A stretch of 64,000 nt of DNA from CAYTGM01 sp964437365 (GCA_964437365.1 CAYTGM010000016.1:1-64000), one strand, 5' to 3'. Numbered from the stretch's first letter, positions 54,198 through 63,663 are shown. Numbers and translations: made by a program. The notes: generated by a model not told the origin, from the letters alone.

Positions 54198-55496
54198 ATG
54201 CGCTCTTTCTTTCGGATCATTCTATTAAGTTGTGGTGTGCTGCTCTCGGTAGCGGCGCTTATTCTTCTGCTGTTCACTCAACCCTCGACTCCTGAGAGCT
54301 ATGAAAATCAATACGACCGGATCGTGATGTGGGGTGAGGGGCTCTCCTCTCGCGACAAGCAGTCTATCATGCTTTCCTACAAGCCTGTTTCTGTCAATGA
54401 ATCTGAACCAGTTGGAAGAGTTCCTTCGGAACCTGCAGGTGCTCCCAGCAACGATGGAGTTATCATTGGAAAAGTTATAGATAATAAGACAGACTCAGAA
54501 ATCCCTGCCTTTGAAATCAATGGGGAAAGGTTCGAACAGGGATATTTTCAGTTGAATGAACTTAATAGAAATGGAGCGATACCACTTTATATTAAAGCTG
54601 AAGGTTATGCTCCTCTCTATATACGAGAAATAATCTCTGGGAGCGTCCTCGAACCAGCTACTGCTTTGATTCGACTCTCGTCTGATCCTCGAACTGTTAT
54701 TATTAAAGATAGCAAAACACAACAGCCTTTGGATGATGCAAACCTGGTCTTCTCCATGACCAGAGACATGCTTTTCGCCAGAAATGACTGGGAGGATTAC
54801 TTTAAAGAAAACCCCTGGCAGATCCGTCATAAGACTTCCGAGGACGGAATGATGACTTTCCCGAAACCTTTGAGATATCCTTTCTATTTCGTTCTGAAGG
54901 ATGGCTATCGTAATCAATTTGGCAGTACGAATAAGTTCTTTGGTAACGGCGGGCAGGAGATCAATGAGATCTATCTTGAAGAGTGTCGTGGTGAGGTTTA
55001 CGTTAAGCTTCCCGAGGAACTTTATAGCGAGAATATGACTGTTACCGGTATACTGTCTGGGTGGTTGAATACGATATCCCTTGAACCAGGTCCCTCAAAG
55101 TACGGATTCTATGAAACTGGGCTTTGCTCACGCATCCACGGGCTAAGCTTCAGTGGCATGCGGGAAATAGATCGTATAGATGTCGCCTTTAGTGGTATCG
55201 ATGGTCAGTTATTTTTCGATCTGAAGAATTACCTGGGGACAGAGCAAATCACACTGAAACTACCAAAAATTTCTGAAGAGAAACGCTATGAAGTGATGTT
55301 TTCAAGCGAAGGCGTAAAATATCGATTCTATATCAAAGGTGGAGAACCGACCAAGCTTCAGTACCTTCCACCGATCGAAATGCAAATGGTGATCGGATTA
55401 TATGATTTAGAAAAAGGTAGTCTTGAGGAACCGTTGTATAGAAACGTGGTCTCTCTGACTCGCGAAGATTACATTACCTTCGAGGATGTCGAATGA
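54198..55496 (+). CDS. Membrane-anchored protein with carboxypeptidase-regulatory-like domain
   Basis: 432 residues. N-terminal helix 'IILLSCGVLLSVAALILLLF' serves as anchor or signal; the rest is extracytoplasmic. A beta-sandwich domain starts at 'GVIIGKVIDNKTDSEIPAFE' (~88), with 'LYIKAEGYAPLYI', and another near 'VIIKDSKTQQPLDDANLVF'. The style is the same as the repeat half of the sigma fusion at 1-3807, without a sigma domain. No enzyme motif. Function unknown. Confidence 0.7.
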   Translation: MRSFFRIILLSCGVLLSVAALILLLFTQPSTPESYENQYDRIVMWGEGLSSRDKQSIMLSYKPVSVNESEPVGRVPSEPAGAPSNDGVIIGKVIDNKTDSEIPAFEINGERFEQGYFQLNELNRNGAIPLYIKAEGYAPLYIREIISGSVLEPATALIRLSSDPRTVIIKDSKTQQPLDDANLVFSMTRDMLFARNDWEDYFKENPWQIRHKTSEDGMMTFPKPLRYPFYFVLKDGYRNQFGSTNKFFGNGGQEINEIYLEECRGEVYVKLPEELYSENMTVTGILSGWLNTISLEPGPSKYGFYETGLCSRIHGLSFSGMREIDRIDVAFSGIDGQLFFDLKNYLGTEQITLKLPKISEEKRYEVMFSSEGVKYRFYIKGGEPTKLQYLPPIEMQMVIGLYDLEKGSLEEPLYRNVVSLTREDYITFEDVE

Positions 55497-55505
55497 AAAA
55501 AGTCC

Positions 55506-58022
55506 TCAAGCTTGATAGGTATCAAATACAGACTGCACTTTCAGGCACCTCTCGAGATTCTCGATGGAACTATCTTCGTCTAACTGCAGGTTTATAATCT
55601 TTACTCGACCCGGCATGAGTGCGAAATAGTTGTCACTTAACTTTCCATCAAGTTTACCAAGATCAATCCACGAAAGAAAGCCTGGTCGGGCACAGCTTAT
55701 CCTGATCTGATATTCCTTTCCGTTATGTCCGGAGGAAATCTTGAAGGTCGTATCCGGAGCTTTCAGGTTTAAATGTTTTGGCGGTACAAACGTCGAAATA
55801 TTCTCAGAGATCGTTACTTCATCCTTCATGATATTGCAGGATACAATCAGGTTTGAAGGTCCTTCATTGTCTAGAAGCTCCAAGAAGTCATAACTTTTGA
55901 TCATCGTGCTCTTCAATCCGTGAGCGGTAATTTCTGTTGTTTCTTCATGAACCAGTTTCCCCTCTGTTGTATGCACAAGGCATTGAAGAACAAAATCAAG
56001 ATCATGGTTATAATCGTTTGTAACAAAAGCTTCTATAGAACCTTCTTTTGACTCTACTAAAGAAAGCAGAACAGGGTTAAAGAACCGCTTGGCCATATAG
56101 TGTAGTGCCTTCCAACGACCGAAATAGTCGATAGAAGCCCAGCTGGCAACCGGCCAGCAATCATTCAGTTGCCAATATAAAGCACCCATGGACCGAGGCA
56201 TGTTTCTTCGCCAGTGCTCAATTGCATATTTCATCGCGTAACCTTGAAGGACTTGCGAAAGAACGACAGTCGACTCAAACCCAGTTGGCAGTCGAAACCA
56301 GCTCAAGAGATAATGAATAATGGTACTGTTTCCAATTCCACTGCGCTGATGAAACTCCATGTCATAACTAGTGATATTGTACTGATCAGGTCTTGTATAG
56401 GTGGCGATTGTCTTGAGATCAGGAAAAGATTGAAAGCCGAATTCACTACAAAAACGATGCTGAGTGGTTCTATACCATTCAAAAGGTTTCTTACCGTGCC
56501 ATACATCCCAGAGATGAGCATCCCCTCTGTCCGGATTGTTGAAATCTGTTCGATCACCCTCGGGCGTGTGAGGACTACACGGCCAGTAGCGACGACTAGG
56601 ATCCCATTTCTTACAGATGTTCTGGAGAAGATCATCGAAAAGGACTTTATAGTCTTCCCAACTCATCGAGAGATCCGTCCATTCATCCGTAACAAGCCCC
56701 TGCTCCAATTCGTTGTTGCCACACCAAAGGGCAATAGATGCGTGGTGTTGAAGCCGCTTCAGATTTTCCACTGCTTCAATCTCAACGTTCTTCATCCACT
56801 CCTTATCAAAAGTCGGATACGTTGCACATGCAAACATGAAGTCCTGCCAGACGCACAGGCCGAGTTCATCGCAAATTTCATAAAAAGCGTCGTCTTCGTA
56901 TATCCCTCCTCCCCAGACACGGATCATATTGAAGTTTGCTTCTTTTGCAGAGCTCAGAAGGCGCCTGTAGTCTTCTCTCTTTAGAGATGAAGGGAATGTA
57001 TCAGCAGGAATCCAATTGGCACCTTTGGCAAAGAATGGGACTCCATTGGCCTCGAACCGAAAACTTTGCCCCCATTCATCATCTTCAGTGACAAGTTTCA
57101 GATCTCTGACTCCTACTTTGACTGTCTTTTCGTGATGTATTTCTGAAGCCTGTTGGATGGATACTTTCAAAGTGTAGAGGTGTTGTCCCCCGAGGTTATT
57201 CGGCCACCATTTCTTCGGGTTTTGTAAGGTGAACTCCACCTCTGTTTCGTTTGATTCCAAAGAAGTACGTTTTTCTTCGATGAGGTGAGTCTCATCAAAT
57301 AATTGAAAGACGCATTGTAGATCGGCATCCGTGATTGGCACTCTAGTATCAGCTATACATGTGAGAATAGCCTGGCTCTCCTCGACCACCTGGTGTACTC
57401 GAAGAGTATCGATGGAACAGAGTTTCTTTGAGACAAGATATATCTCTCTCCAGATTCCACATGTTGGAAGTCTGGGGCCCCAGTCCCATCCGAAATTACA
57501 CTGAGATTTGCGGATCCATGCACCACCCGGGAACTTGTCACCACCTTCTTCAATTCCCCAGCCATACATAGGTCGGTGTTCTTGAAGCTCTTTGGCAATC
57601 GGTAGAACCCCCTTACAAATAACCGTAATTGTATTCATTCCGGGCATTACATATTTGGATATATCGAATCGCCACACCCTGAACATATTGTTCGTGCTTG
57701 CGACCTTTTCTCCGTTTATCAGGATATCGCAAAATGTATCGAGGCCTTCACAAACAAGCTCTACAGGACTTTGCCGAAGGAATGTTTCGCGGAGCTCAAA
57801 CTCTCTCTCGAATTTCCAGTCATGATGTGAAACCCATTCAACACTCTTCTCGTTGTCAGAAAAGTATGGATCACTGATCCGGTCTGCATCCTTCAACGCT
57901 GAGTGTATTTGGGCAGGGACTCTTGAAGTTACCTCAATTGCTGGATCATTAATACTGGCGACGTTCCATTCACCATTCAGGTCAATTTTGTTTTGAGTAT
58001 ACAAATCGATCTTTTCTGACAT
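55506..58022 (-). CDS. Beta-mannosidase-like glycoside hydrolase family 2
   Basis: 838 residues from ATG 58022; an upstream start at 58082 has less support. GH2 layout: sugar-binding jelly roll ('LNGEWNVASI', 'VELVCEGLDTFCDILINGE'), Ig-like domain, TIM barrel. Acid/base Glu in 'ALWCGNNELEQGL' (~438), nucleophile Glu in 'FCSEFGFQSFPDL' (~527). No signal peptide, so probably cytoplasmic action on short mannosides. No sugar transporter or regulator nearby. Confidence 0.9.
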   Translation of the reverse strand: MSEKIDLYTQNKIDLNGEWNVASINDPAIEVTSRVPAQIHSALKDADRISDPYFSDNEKSVEWVSHHDWKFEREFELRETFLRQSPVELVCEGLDTFCDILINGEKVASTNNMFRVWRFDISKYVMPGMNTITVICKGVLPIAKELQEHRPMYGWGIEEGGDKFPGGAWIRKSQCNFGWDWGPRLPTCGIWREIYLVSKKLCSIDTLRVHQVVEESQAILTCIADTRVPITDADLQCVFQLFDETHLIEEKRTSLESNETEVEFTLQNPKKWWPNNLGGQHLYTLKVSIQQASEIHHEKTVKVGVRDLKLVTEDDEWGQSFRFEANGVPFFAKGANWIPADTFPSSLKREDYRRLLSSAKEANFNMIRVWGGGIYEDDAFYEICDELGLCVWQDFMFACATYPTFDKEWMKNVEIEAVENLKRLQHHASIALWCGNNELEQGLVTDEWTDLSMSWEDYKVLFDDLLQNICKKWDPSRRYWPCSPHTPEGDRTDFNNPDRGDAHLWDVWHGKKPFEWYRTTQHRFCSEFGFQSFPDLKTIATYTRPDQYNITSYDMEFHQRSGIGNSTIIHYLLSWFRLPTGFESTVVLSQVLQGYAMKYAIEHWRRNMPRSMGALYWQLNDCWPVASWASIDYFGRWKALHYMAKRFFNPVLLSLVESKEGSIEAFVTNDYNHDLDFVLQCLVHTTEGKLVHEETTEITAHGLKSTMIKSYDFLELLDNEGPSNLIVSCNIMKDEVTISENISTFVPPKHLNLKAPDTTFKISSGHNGKEYQIRISCARPGFLSWIDLGKLDGKLSDNYFALMPGRVKIINLQLDEDSSIENLERCLKVQSVFDTYQA

Positions 58023-58117
58023 TTTCAAATTCCGAAAAAAGTATTGGATGCACGAAGAGAAGATTCTCAAGACAGCAGCCAATGTACAAGGGATAATCGA
58101 GGGCTATGAGTGATTAA

Positions 58118-58888
58118 TCAGGTTAGAATTTGGTTTAGATAGAAAGGAGCAGAAATACCGAAAACCTCTCTAAAGGTTCGCTTCGATAATACATCATTTC
58201 TTATACCGCTCGAGACTATTCTACCCTCATTGAGTGCCATAGCATGAGTACCAATTTCCGTGGTCTCTTCCAGGTGGTGTGTGATGTAAATGAGGATCAC
58301 CTGCGGTTTGCGAGCCAGCAAACTCTTGATGTCCTGAAGAAGATGCTCACGCTGGGCTGGATCAAGTCCTGCGCAGGCTTCATCCAGGATTAATACTTTG
58401 GGTGAAGAAACCAGGGAACGACAAATGACAGCTCGTTGTTTTTCTCCCTGTGAGCATACTCCAAAACACTGATCACTCATGTTCTGGAGTCCGAACTCTT
58501 TCATGAGTGAATATGCTGAGTCTATTTCTTCTTCGTTATAATTTCTATATGTCCTGAGGGTTGCATCTAGACCTGACAAAACAACATCGCTCACTTTAAG
58601 ATATGGGGATATCCGTTGCAGTAGGGCAGAGCTGACGTAGCCGATGGATTTTCTGATACCTGGTAGAAAGGCCCCATCGCCATAGCGAGCACCTTCGAAA
58701 CTGACCTGACCTCGGTGAGGCCACTCATGACCCATAAGCAGTTGGATGATGGATGTCTTGCCGGAACCATTCGGACCAAAGACGATCCACTGTTCTCCCT
58801 GGTGAACCTGCCAGTTAATGTTGCTGAGAATTCGCTTTCCAGAACGAATGTAATCAATTGCTTCGAAAGTAATTGTTGGTTTGACCAT
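58118..58888 (-). CDS. Stand-alone ABC ATPase (ModF/YlmA-like)
   Basis: 256 residues. Walker A 'FGPNGSGKTSIIQLLMG', signature 'VCSQGEKQRAVICRSLV', Walker B 'VLILDEACAGLDP', His switch 'YITHHLEE'. The signature (CSQGE for LSxGE) and 'ITHHLEE' are typical of the ModF/YlmA group, whose roles are poorly known. No permease adjacent. Could serve the orphan permease at 13188, but nothing in the sequence proves it. Confidence 0.88.
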   Translation of the reverse strand: MVKPTITFEAIDYIRSGKRILSNINWQVHQGEQWIVFGPNGSGKTSIIQLLMGHEWPHRGQVSFEGARYGDGAFLPGIRKSIGYVSSALLQRISPYLKVSDVVLSGLDATLRTYRNYNEEEIDSAYSLMKEFGLQNMSDQCFGVCSQGEKQRAVICRSLVSSPKVLILDEACAGLDPAQREHLLQDIKSLLARKPQVILIYITHHLEETTEIGTHAMALNEGRIVSSGIRNDVLSKRTFREVFGISAPFYLNQILT

Positions 58889-59043
58889 ATGATGTCTGGA
58901 GAACCTTCTTGTCTGATGGGCCTGAATTAACCGGATGGCGCAAAATATTCCTAGACATAGTTAAGCCATGGAGCAAAAGCTTTTCAAGATGCAAGTCTGG
59001 CTTTGTCCATAAAGGACTCAATTCATCCTAAGGGGTATTCCTT

Positions 59044-59211
59044 ATGTTCATTTTGAAGATCATTCTGGCGATCTTTCTCCCACCTGTAGCTGCGTTTCTT
59101 CAGGTAGGGCTATCTACTCACTTTTGGATCAATATCATTCTCACAATTCTGGGTGGTCTGCCGGGAATGATACACGCCCTCTGGCTTGTACTAACAGATA
59201 AAGCAGGCTGA
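59044..59211 (+). CDS. YqaE/Pmp3-family small membrane protein
   Basis: 55 residues, ribosome site AAGGGG nine bases before ATG 59044. Two hydrophobic helices, 'ILAIFLPPVAAFLQVGL' and 'FWINIILTILGGLPGMIHAL', with the Pmp3 'LAIxLPPxAxxLQxG' and 'GxxPGxxHA' signatures. These proteolipids occur in bacteria, fungi and plants and are linked to salt and cold stress and membrane potential. It converges on hflC. Confidence 0.88.
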   Translation: MFILKIILAIFLPPVAAFLQVGLSTHFWINIILTILGGLPGMIHALWLVLTDKAG

Positions 59212-59227
59212 GAAGTCACCCGTAGAT

Positions 59228-60220
59228 CTACTCTTCTTCTGAGATGGCAGGCGTCAGAGCTGTCTCAGAAGCAAGATATTGATACAGTTCTGATTCAATG
59301 GGCAGCATCAAGACCGTATTCTTTCCAATAATTCCTTCGTAACTTTCAAGTGTCTTGAAGAAGCTATAGAATTCGGAGTCTTCGCCGAATGCCTGACCGT
59401 ATATACGGGTCGCTTCTGCGTCGGCTTCACCCTTTATCACCTCTACTTCTCTCTTCGCCCCGGAAAGAATTTCGCGGACCTTTTTTTCGGTCTGTCCATC
59501 GATTTCAGCGCTTCGTCCCTGCCCTTCAGATCTGAACTGTTCGGCAATTCGTTGACGCTCTGAAATCATCCTCTCTTCGACCTTTTTCCTCACTGAATCA
59601 ATATAGTTGATACGTTTGATTCTCACATCAACCAGCTCGACTCCATATTGTGGCATGGTCTTTTGAGCTTCTTCCAGAATTTCCCGGGTTAGTTCTTCCC
59701 GTCCCTTTGTAGGTTTCTTTTTCAAGTCTACATCTTCTCGCTCTATCAAAGCATCTGGCAAATCGCTCGGATTAAACTCATAATCCTTGGAACGAACAAT
59801 TTCTTCCAACTCCGTATTGGAGATCTTATCTCTCACGACTGAATCAATGATATCATCAAGGCGACTTTGCGCTCCAACCTCATTGCGAACAGACTTCAGA
59901 AAAAGCAAGGGGTCGGTAATCTGCCAGCGAGCTGTTGTGTCTATAATGATAAACTCTCGACCAAGAGTTGGGATCTGATTCACATCTCCATCCCATGTCA
60001 GAAGTCGTTTGTCAAACCTGCGAACATCCTGAATAAAGGGAAGCTTCCACTTTAAGCCTGGTTCTTTGATTGGCTCTCCAACCGGTTCGCCGAACTGCGT
60101 GATGATGACCTGCTCTCTTTCGTCTACCACAAAGAGTGTTGAGAAAAGGACGACGATCCCAAAGAGCCCCAAGACAACTGCCAGAAAAAGAAACTTTATT
60201 GTTTTTACCTGAAAGGTCAT
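59228..60220 (-). CDS. hflC: Membrane protease modulator HflC
   Basis: 330 residues, N-terminal membrane helix ('FLFLAVVLGLFGIVVLFS') and SPFH/band-7 domain ('VVDEREQVIITQFGEPVG', 'EPGLKWKLPFIQDVRRFDKR', 'DTTARWQITDPLLFLKSV', 'ERMISERQRIAEQFRSEGQG'). With HflK it forms a large complex controlling FtsH. Starts by a one-base overlap with hflK (TAATG). The FtsH gene is not in the window. Confidence 0.95.
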   Translation of the reverse strand: MTFQVKTIKFLFLAVVLGLFGIVVLFSTLFVVDEREQVIITQFGEPVGEPIKEPGLKWKLPFIQDVRRFDKRLLTWDGDVNQIPTLGREFIIIDTTARWQITDPLLFLKSVRNEVGAQSRLDDIIDSVVRDKISNTELEEIVRSKDYEFNPSDLPDALIEREDVDLKKKPTKGREELTREILEEAQKTMPQYGVELVDVRIKRINYIDSVRKKVEERMISERQRIAEQFRSEGQGRSAEIDGQTEKKVREILSGAKREVEVIKGEADAEATRIYGQAFGEDSEFYSFFKTLESYEGIIGKNTVLMLPIESELYQYLASETALTPAISEEE

Positions 60221-61251
60221 TATTTGGTCCCTCCTGTCATTGAATTGCTACCCTCGTTTAAGTTCAAGAGGGGGAGAGGTTGATTCACTCCTTCGTTTGG
60301 AACGACGTATATCTTGTCTACAGCAGGAAGAACCTTTTTGAGCGATTCCAGATAAAGACGCTTCCTTGTTACATCGGGTGCCTGTCTATATTCGTCAAGG
60401 ATGGACTTGAAGCGGGCCGTTTCACCCTCGGCCTGGTTGACTCGCTCAACAGCATAACCTTCGGCCTCTGCGATCAATTGTTGCGCTTCTCCCTGAATGC
60501 GAGGAATCTGCTGGTTACGCCGTTTTTCCGCTTCATTGATCATACGTTCACGTTCCTGCCTCGAAACGTTTACTTCATTGAATGCAGGCTGTACGTTCGG
60601 CGGAGGTACAACATCCTGTAATTCCACGGTATTCACACGAATGCCAGAATTAAAGTTGTCCATGATTTTCTGAATCTCCTCGCGTGCCAGGTCTGCAATT
60701 TCGACACGACCACGCGTTAAGACATCGCTGGCCAGTCTATTTCCAACGATGCGCCGCATGATCGCTTCAGAAGCGTCTCTGAGCGTTTCTTCAGGATCGC
60801 GTATATTAAAGAGATACTGTTGAGGATCTTGAATTGAAAACTGAACGACCCATTCCACGACGATAATATTCAGATCACCTGTGAGCATGAGTGACTCATT
60901 GTAGAATTGTTGAGCACTGTATTGAGTTCGCTCTCCCGCAGACACTGTGCGGAAACCGAACTCCTCCTTTAGGACGCGTTGTGGAGCATCTACAAGCTCG
61001 ACTCTGTCTACACCAAATGGTATTTTCATGTGAAGTCCGGGCTCTGAGATCGAAAGGAACTTCCCGAAACGGAGCACTACCCCTCTTTTCTCTGGTTCGA
61101 TCTGGTAAAAGGTTGAGAAAAGGCCTCCAAAAATAATGAGGAGAAGAATGATGGATACAGCCACTCTGGGCCCAAACTTCTTCAGCTTTTCCTCCAGCTC
61201 AGCTCTGTTTGCACGACTAATGTCGTCGCGCCAGCTGTCATCTATGCCCAT
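60220..61251 (-). CDS. hflK: Membrane protease modulator HflK
   Basis: 343 residues. An N-terminal cytoplasmic stretch, one membrane helix ('VAVSIILLLIIFGGLFS'), SPFH domain ('EKRGVVLRFGKFLSISEPGL', 'VVPPPNVQPAFNEV'), coiled coil rich in Glu/Gln. Lacks the Gly/Gln-rich N-terminal tail of E. coli HflK. Upstream and coupled to hflC. Confidence 0.93.
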   Translation of the reverse strand: MGIDDSWRDDISRANRAELEEKLKKFGPRVAVSIILLLIIFGGLFSTFYQIEPEKRGVVLRFGKFLSISEPGLHMKIPFGVDRVELVDAPQRVLKEEFGFRTVSAGERTQYSAQQFYNESLMLTGDLNIIVVEWVVQFSIQDPQQYLFNIRDPEETLRDASEAIMRRIVGNRLASDVLTRGRVEIADLAREEIQKIMDNFNSGIRVNTVELQDVVPPPNVQPAFNEVNVSRQERERMINEAEKRRNQQIPRIQGEAQQLIAEAEGYAVERVNQAEGETARFKSILDEYRQAPDVTRKRLYLESLKKVLPAVDKIYVVPNEGVNQPLPLLNLNEGSNSMTGGTK

Positions 61252-61292
61252 GGTCAGTTGCTCCTGTAGCCCGTAAAATCTTCACCATTGAA

Positions 61293-61314
61293 GAGGCAGC
61301 AAGATCACTGCCTC
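61293..61314 (-). terminator. Hairpin between the CtlX-like gene and hflK
   Basis: Perfect 7-bp stem GAGGCAG/CTGCCTC with an 8-base loop, 56 bases after the CtlX-like stop. No real T-run follows, so it is a weak terminator candidate or processing hairpin. Confidence 0.35.
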
Positions 61315-61369
61315 GAATTCATACGACGAACTCAGCATGGCATTCAATATTAACAGGAGCAACTGAAGG

Positions 61370-62365
61370 TTAGAATATCTCGCCAATGAGGCACCGGGCA
61401 GATCCACCCCCGATATCCTCGAAAACGGATAAATCAGTATGTATGATTTTGCATCTCGCTCCAAGAGCCGCCTGTTGCTTTGAAGTGTATGCTTCCCAGG
61501 CCCGTGTAGACATCACAAGCAAACGTTCCTGGTTTTTATTAGCAAGGGATATGGCATTCCCGGCAAACTGACTGATCTGATCCCTCTTTAATTCGATAAT
61601 CTTGAGACCGCTCTCCCTGAGACAAGAAGTAACGTATTCTCTCTCATATGAATCTTCGATAGATTCAAGACACACACCTGCGAAACCATGCCCGATCCAC
61701 ATCATCACGTTCGTGTGATAATAGGGTAGACCGTTGTCGTCTGTCGCCGTAAATGCGATCAGTTTATAGCCCATCTTCTCCGCCCAGGCTTCCGCCAGTT
61801 CCCGGTTGGTTCTTGAAGAGATGGCCGCATAGACACACCTGTTGGCATCATGCATGCAGAGGCTTCCCGTGCTTTCAAGGTACTTTCCATTTTCCTCATG
61901 ATGAGTCATATTAATGACTCGCGTATATAAACGACGGAAAAGATTGTCGATCAGGTGGTTTTGTCGCTCCAGTCGACGGTTTCCAGCCATCAGAGGATAG
62001 AGAATCACTGTCGGGGGCAGGTCTTCCTCCATCATTCCCCGAGCATCCTTCAAGCCTTTCATTGCCGGGTGGGTTGAAAACCAGTTATTGCAGAAGGGAG
62101 CATCGGGTGTGTTCTCTTCTGAGTGACAAAGAGTAACATAGACTCCGTTGGCCACGAGGAGGCTTCTCAATTCCTGATGCTGCCTGAGAGCGATCCTGGT
62201 TATCTCGCTATTACTGAGACCGGTCCTCTTCATAAAGGCATTCGTGTTCGCCGTTTGATCATTAAAATGAAATTGATGCGGCTCGACCATCAGGACATGT
62301 GAGCAAGTGTATAGAAGTTGTTTGGTCGAATCGTATGGTTGAACCTCGGGCAGGGTAGCAGACAT
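61370..62365 (-). CDS. CtlX-like arginine deiminase/amidinotransferase-fold hydrolase
   Basis: 331 residues. Opening 'VLMVEPHQFHFNDQTANTNA'; 'DAPFCNNWFSTHP', 'VILYPLMAGNRRLERQ', 'LESTGSLCMHDANRCVYAAI', 'YYHTNVMMWIGHGFAGVCLE', 'SQFAGNAISL' and C-terminal 'GGGSARCLIGEIF' with the catalytic Cys match the guanidine-modifying family named citrulline utilisation hydrolase CtlX. Substrate likely a ureido or guanidino compound. AAGGA eight bases before ATG. No arginine catabolic genes nearby. Confidence 0.85.
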   Translation of the reverse strand: MSATLPEVQPYDSTKQLLYTCSHVLMVEPHQFHFNDQTANTNAFMKRTGLSNSEITRIALRQHQELRSLLVANGVYVTLCHSEENTPDAPFCNNWFSTHPAMKGLKDARGMMEEDLPPTVILYPLMAGNRRLERQNHLIDNLFRRLYTRVINMTHHEENGKYLESTGSLCMHDANRCVYAAISSRTNRELAEAWAEKMGYKLIAFTATDDNGLPYYHTNVMMWIGHGFAGVCLESIEDSYEREYVTSCLRESGLKIIELKRDQISQFAGNAISLANKNQERLLVMSTRAWEAYTSKQQAALGARCKIIHTDLSVFEDIGGGSARCLIGEIF

Positions 62366-62539
62366 CAGGTTATTCCTTCAGAAGTAGATCTGAAATAATA
62401 AACCTGTGAAAGGGGAATAGAGACAAGGTTTTCACCTTGGAAGCTGCAAAAAAAACTTCAGAACTTTATCAAGGCCATCTTAAAGTCGAGGGACACAAAG
62501 CAGAGCCCATTGGCAAATCGTTTGTTGAGGAGGAAAAAG

Positions 62540-62616
62540 TGGTGGGCGATACAAGACTCGAACTTGTGACCTCTGCCATGTCAAGACAGCGCTCTAACCA
62601 CCTGAGCTAATCGCCC
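62540..62616 (-). tRNA. tRNA-Val (anticodon GAC)
   Basis: Perfect 7-bp acceptor GGGCGAT/ATCGCCC, D arm GCTC..GAGC, anticodon stem CTGTC/GGCAG with loop TTGACAT, T arm ACAAG/CTTGT with TTCGAGT, discriminator A, encoded CCA. The GAC anticodon reads valine codons GTC and GTT. Confidence 0.96.
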
Positions 62617-62695
62617 GCCTTGGGAGGGGCAAAAGGGAACGATAAGTGATGAATCGTTGCAATGGAAAAATGTCGGTTGAACGCAAAAAGCTGAC

Positions 62696-62737
62696 AAAAG
62701 AAAAACCGCCAATTCCGGAGTGGGGAATCGGCGGTTT
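62696..62737 (-). terminator. Terminator of prepilin B
   Basis: Long stem AAACCGCCGATTCC/GGAATTGGCGGTTT (one mismatch) with a 7-base loop, followed on the minus strand by TTCTTTT. Starts 32 bases after the prepilin B stop. Confidence 0.9.
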
Positions 62738-62769
62738 CAAGGGTGTGTGAGAGAGGAATACTTCGCAGA

Positions 62770-63468
62770 TTAGAGCGACTGGTTGCCTTCAGCGCTCTTC
62801 TGATTTCTGATGACCTGTCCCAGCGAAACAGTTCCGTTGGTTGGATCATAGATCGCATTGATCGTGGCGAATGCAGCACCAGGGTAATTAGCAGAACCAG
62901 GGTAATATCCTGTAGGACCAACACTTCTCATTTGCCACCATCCCCACTGGTCAAAATGCTCGTTCCACGCAGCGGCTGTAGAAAAGAAACCGAATCCAAG
63001 TCCTGGGTCACCCGGCTCTGGACCAGCTTGTCCCATATTCAGCCACATGAATGTTTGATCCTGAGGGTCACCAGAATTAAAGGATTGTCCGAAACTGCTG
63101 CCTGTTCCTGGTCCATCAACATTGCGCCCATTCTTGAAGACATCGGGGATATGGCTTGTGATGTAGGCGATTGGAGTAGTGATGGCGTCAGGGATTGTCA
63201 GCATGTCCGAAGCACGCACATTTCCGTATCCGTCAAGATCAGCAGCAAAAGGCAGGGTGAACGGGTACTTGTTGTTATCCACGTAATAGGATTCAACGGC
63301 AGTTGCCAGGCTTCGCATGTCTGACTTTGCACGTGAGACCTTTGAGCGTGTCTGCGCTTCGAGAAAATTCGGAACGGCGATCGCCGCAAGAATTGCGATG
63401 ATGGCTACTACGATCAACAGTTCGATCAAAGTAAAGCCAATTGTCTTGGGGGTAAAAGAACGTTTCAT
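62770..63468 (-). CDS. Type IV prepilin / type II pseudopilin-like protein B
   Basis: 232 residues from ATG 63468 (an upstream in-frame start at 63531 would add a non-leader extension). Basic leader 'MKRSFTPKTIG', then 'FTLIELLIVVAIIAILAAIA' with Glu at +5, then 'VPNFLEAQTRSKVSRAKSDM', a GspG-like helix. The C-terminal domain is Gly-rich and aromatic with calcium-site-like Asp/Asn. This style, present in many copies per genome, is typical of the Sumerlaeota/Hydrogenedentota/Lentisphaerae type. Preceded by a sigma-54-like promoter and the shared element. Confidence 0.92.
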   Translation of the reverse strand: MKRSFTPKTIGFTLIELLIVVAIIAILAAIAVPNFLEAQTRSKVSRAKSDMRSLATAVESYYVDNNKYPFTLPFAADLDGYGNVRASDMLTIPDAITTPIAYITSHIPDVFKNGRNVDGPGTGSSFGQSFNSGDPQDQTFMWLNMGQAGPEPGDPGLGFGFFSTAAAWNEHFDQWGWWQMRSVGPTGYYPGSANYPGAAFATINAIYDPTNGTVSLGQVIRNQKSAEGNQSL

Positions 63469-63513
63469 CTGTAGAATGTCTTCCTTGTGAGAGTTTATAG
63501 TGAATATAGCTAT

Positions 63514-63529
63514 GGCAAGTGGTGTGCGC
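63514..63529 (-). promoter_or_regulatory. Sigma-54-like promoter of prepilin B
   Basis: GCGCACACCACTTGCC on the minus strand fits TGGCAC-N5-TTGCW at GCAC and TTGC with exact spacing, but the -24 GG is CG. The -12 GC is 47 bases before the ATG, close to the 42 bases at prepilin A. Confidence 0.4.
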
Positions 63530-63616
63530 AAATTCGCTGAATATCAAGAAAATTGAGCGATGCCCAGAATGGTCATCCCTCGCAAGTAGATTGCAATTTA
63601 GAATCTTCCGAGGTTC

Positions 63617-63663
63617 TGTTGTAAAGGGCTGATACTATTAGGCTTAGGGGGTATTTGCTTGGG
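63617..63663 (-). promoter_or_regulatory. Conserved upstream element of prepilin B (enhancer candidate)
   Basis: 47 bp matching 28609-28652, with the blocks TGTTGTA, TGAT, TATT, GGCTTAGG, GG and GCTTGGG (plus strand) in order. It lies 101 bases upstream of the -12 element, against 44 at prepilin A; variable distance suits a sigma-54 enhancer. The rest of 63530-63854 shows nothing else. Confidence 0.55.
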
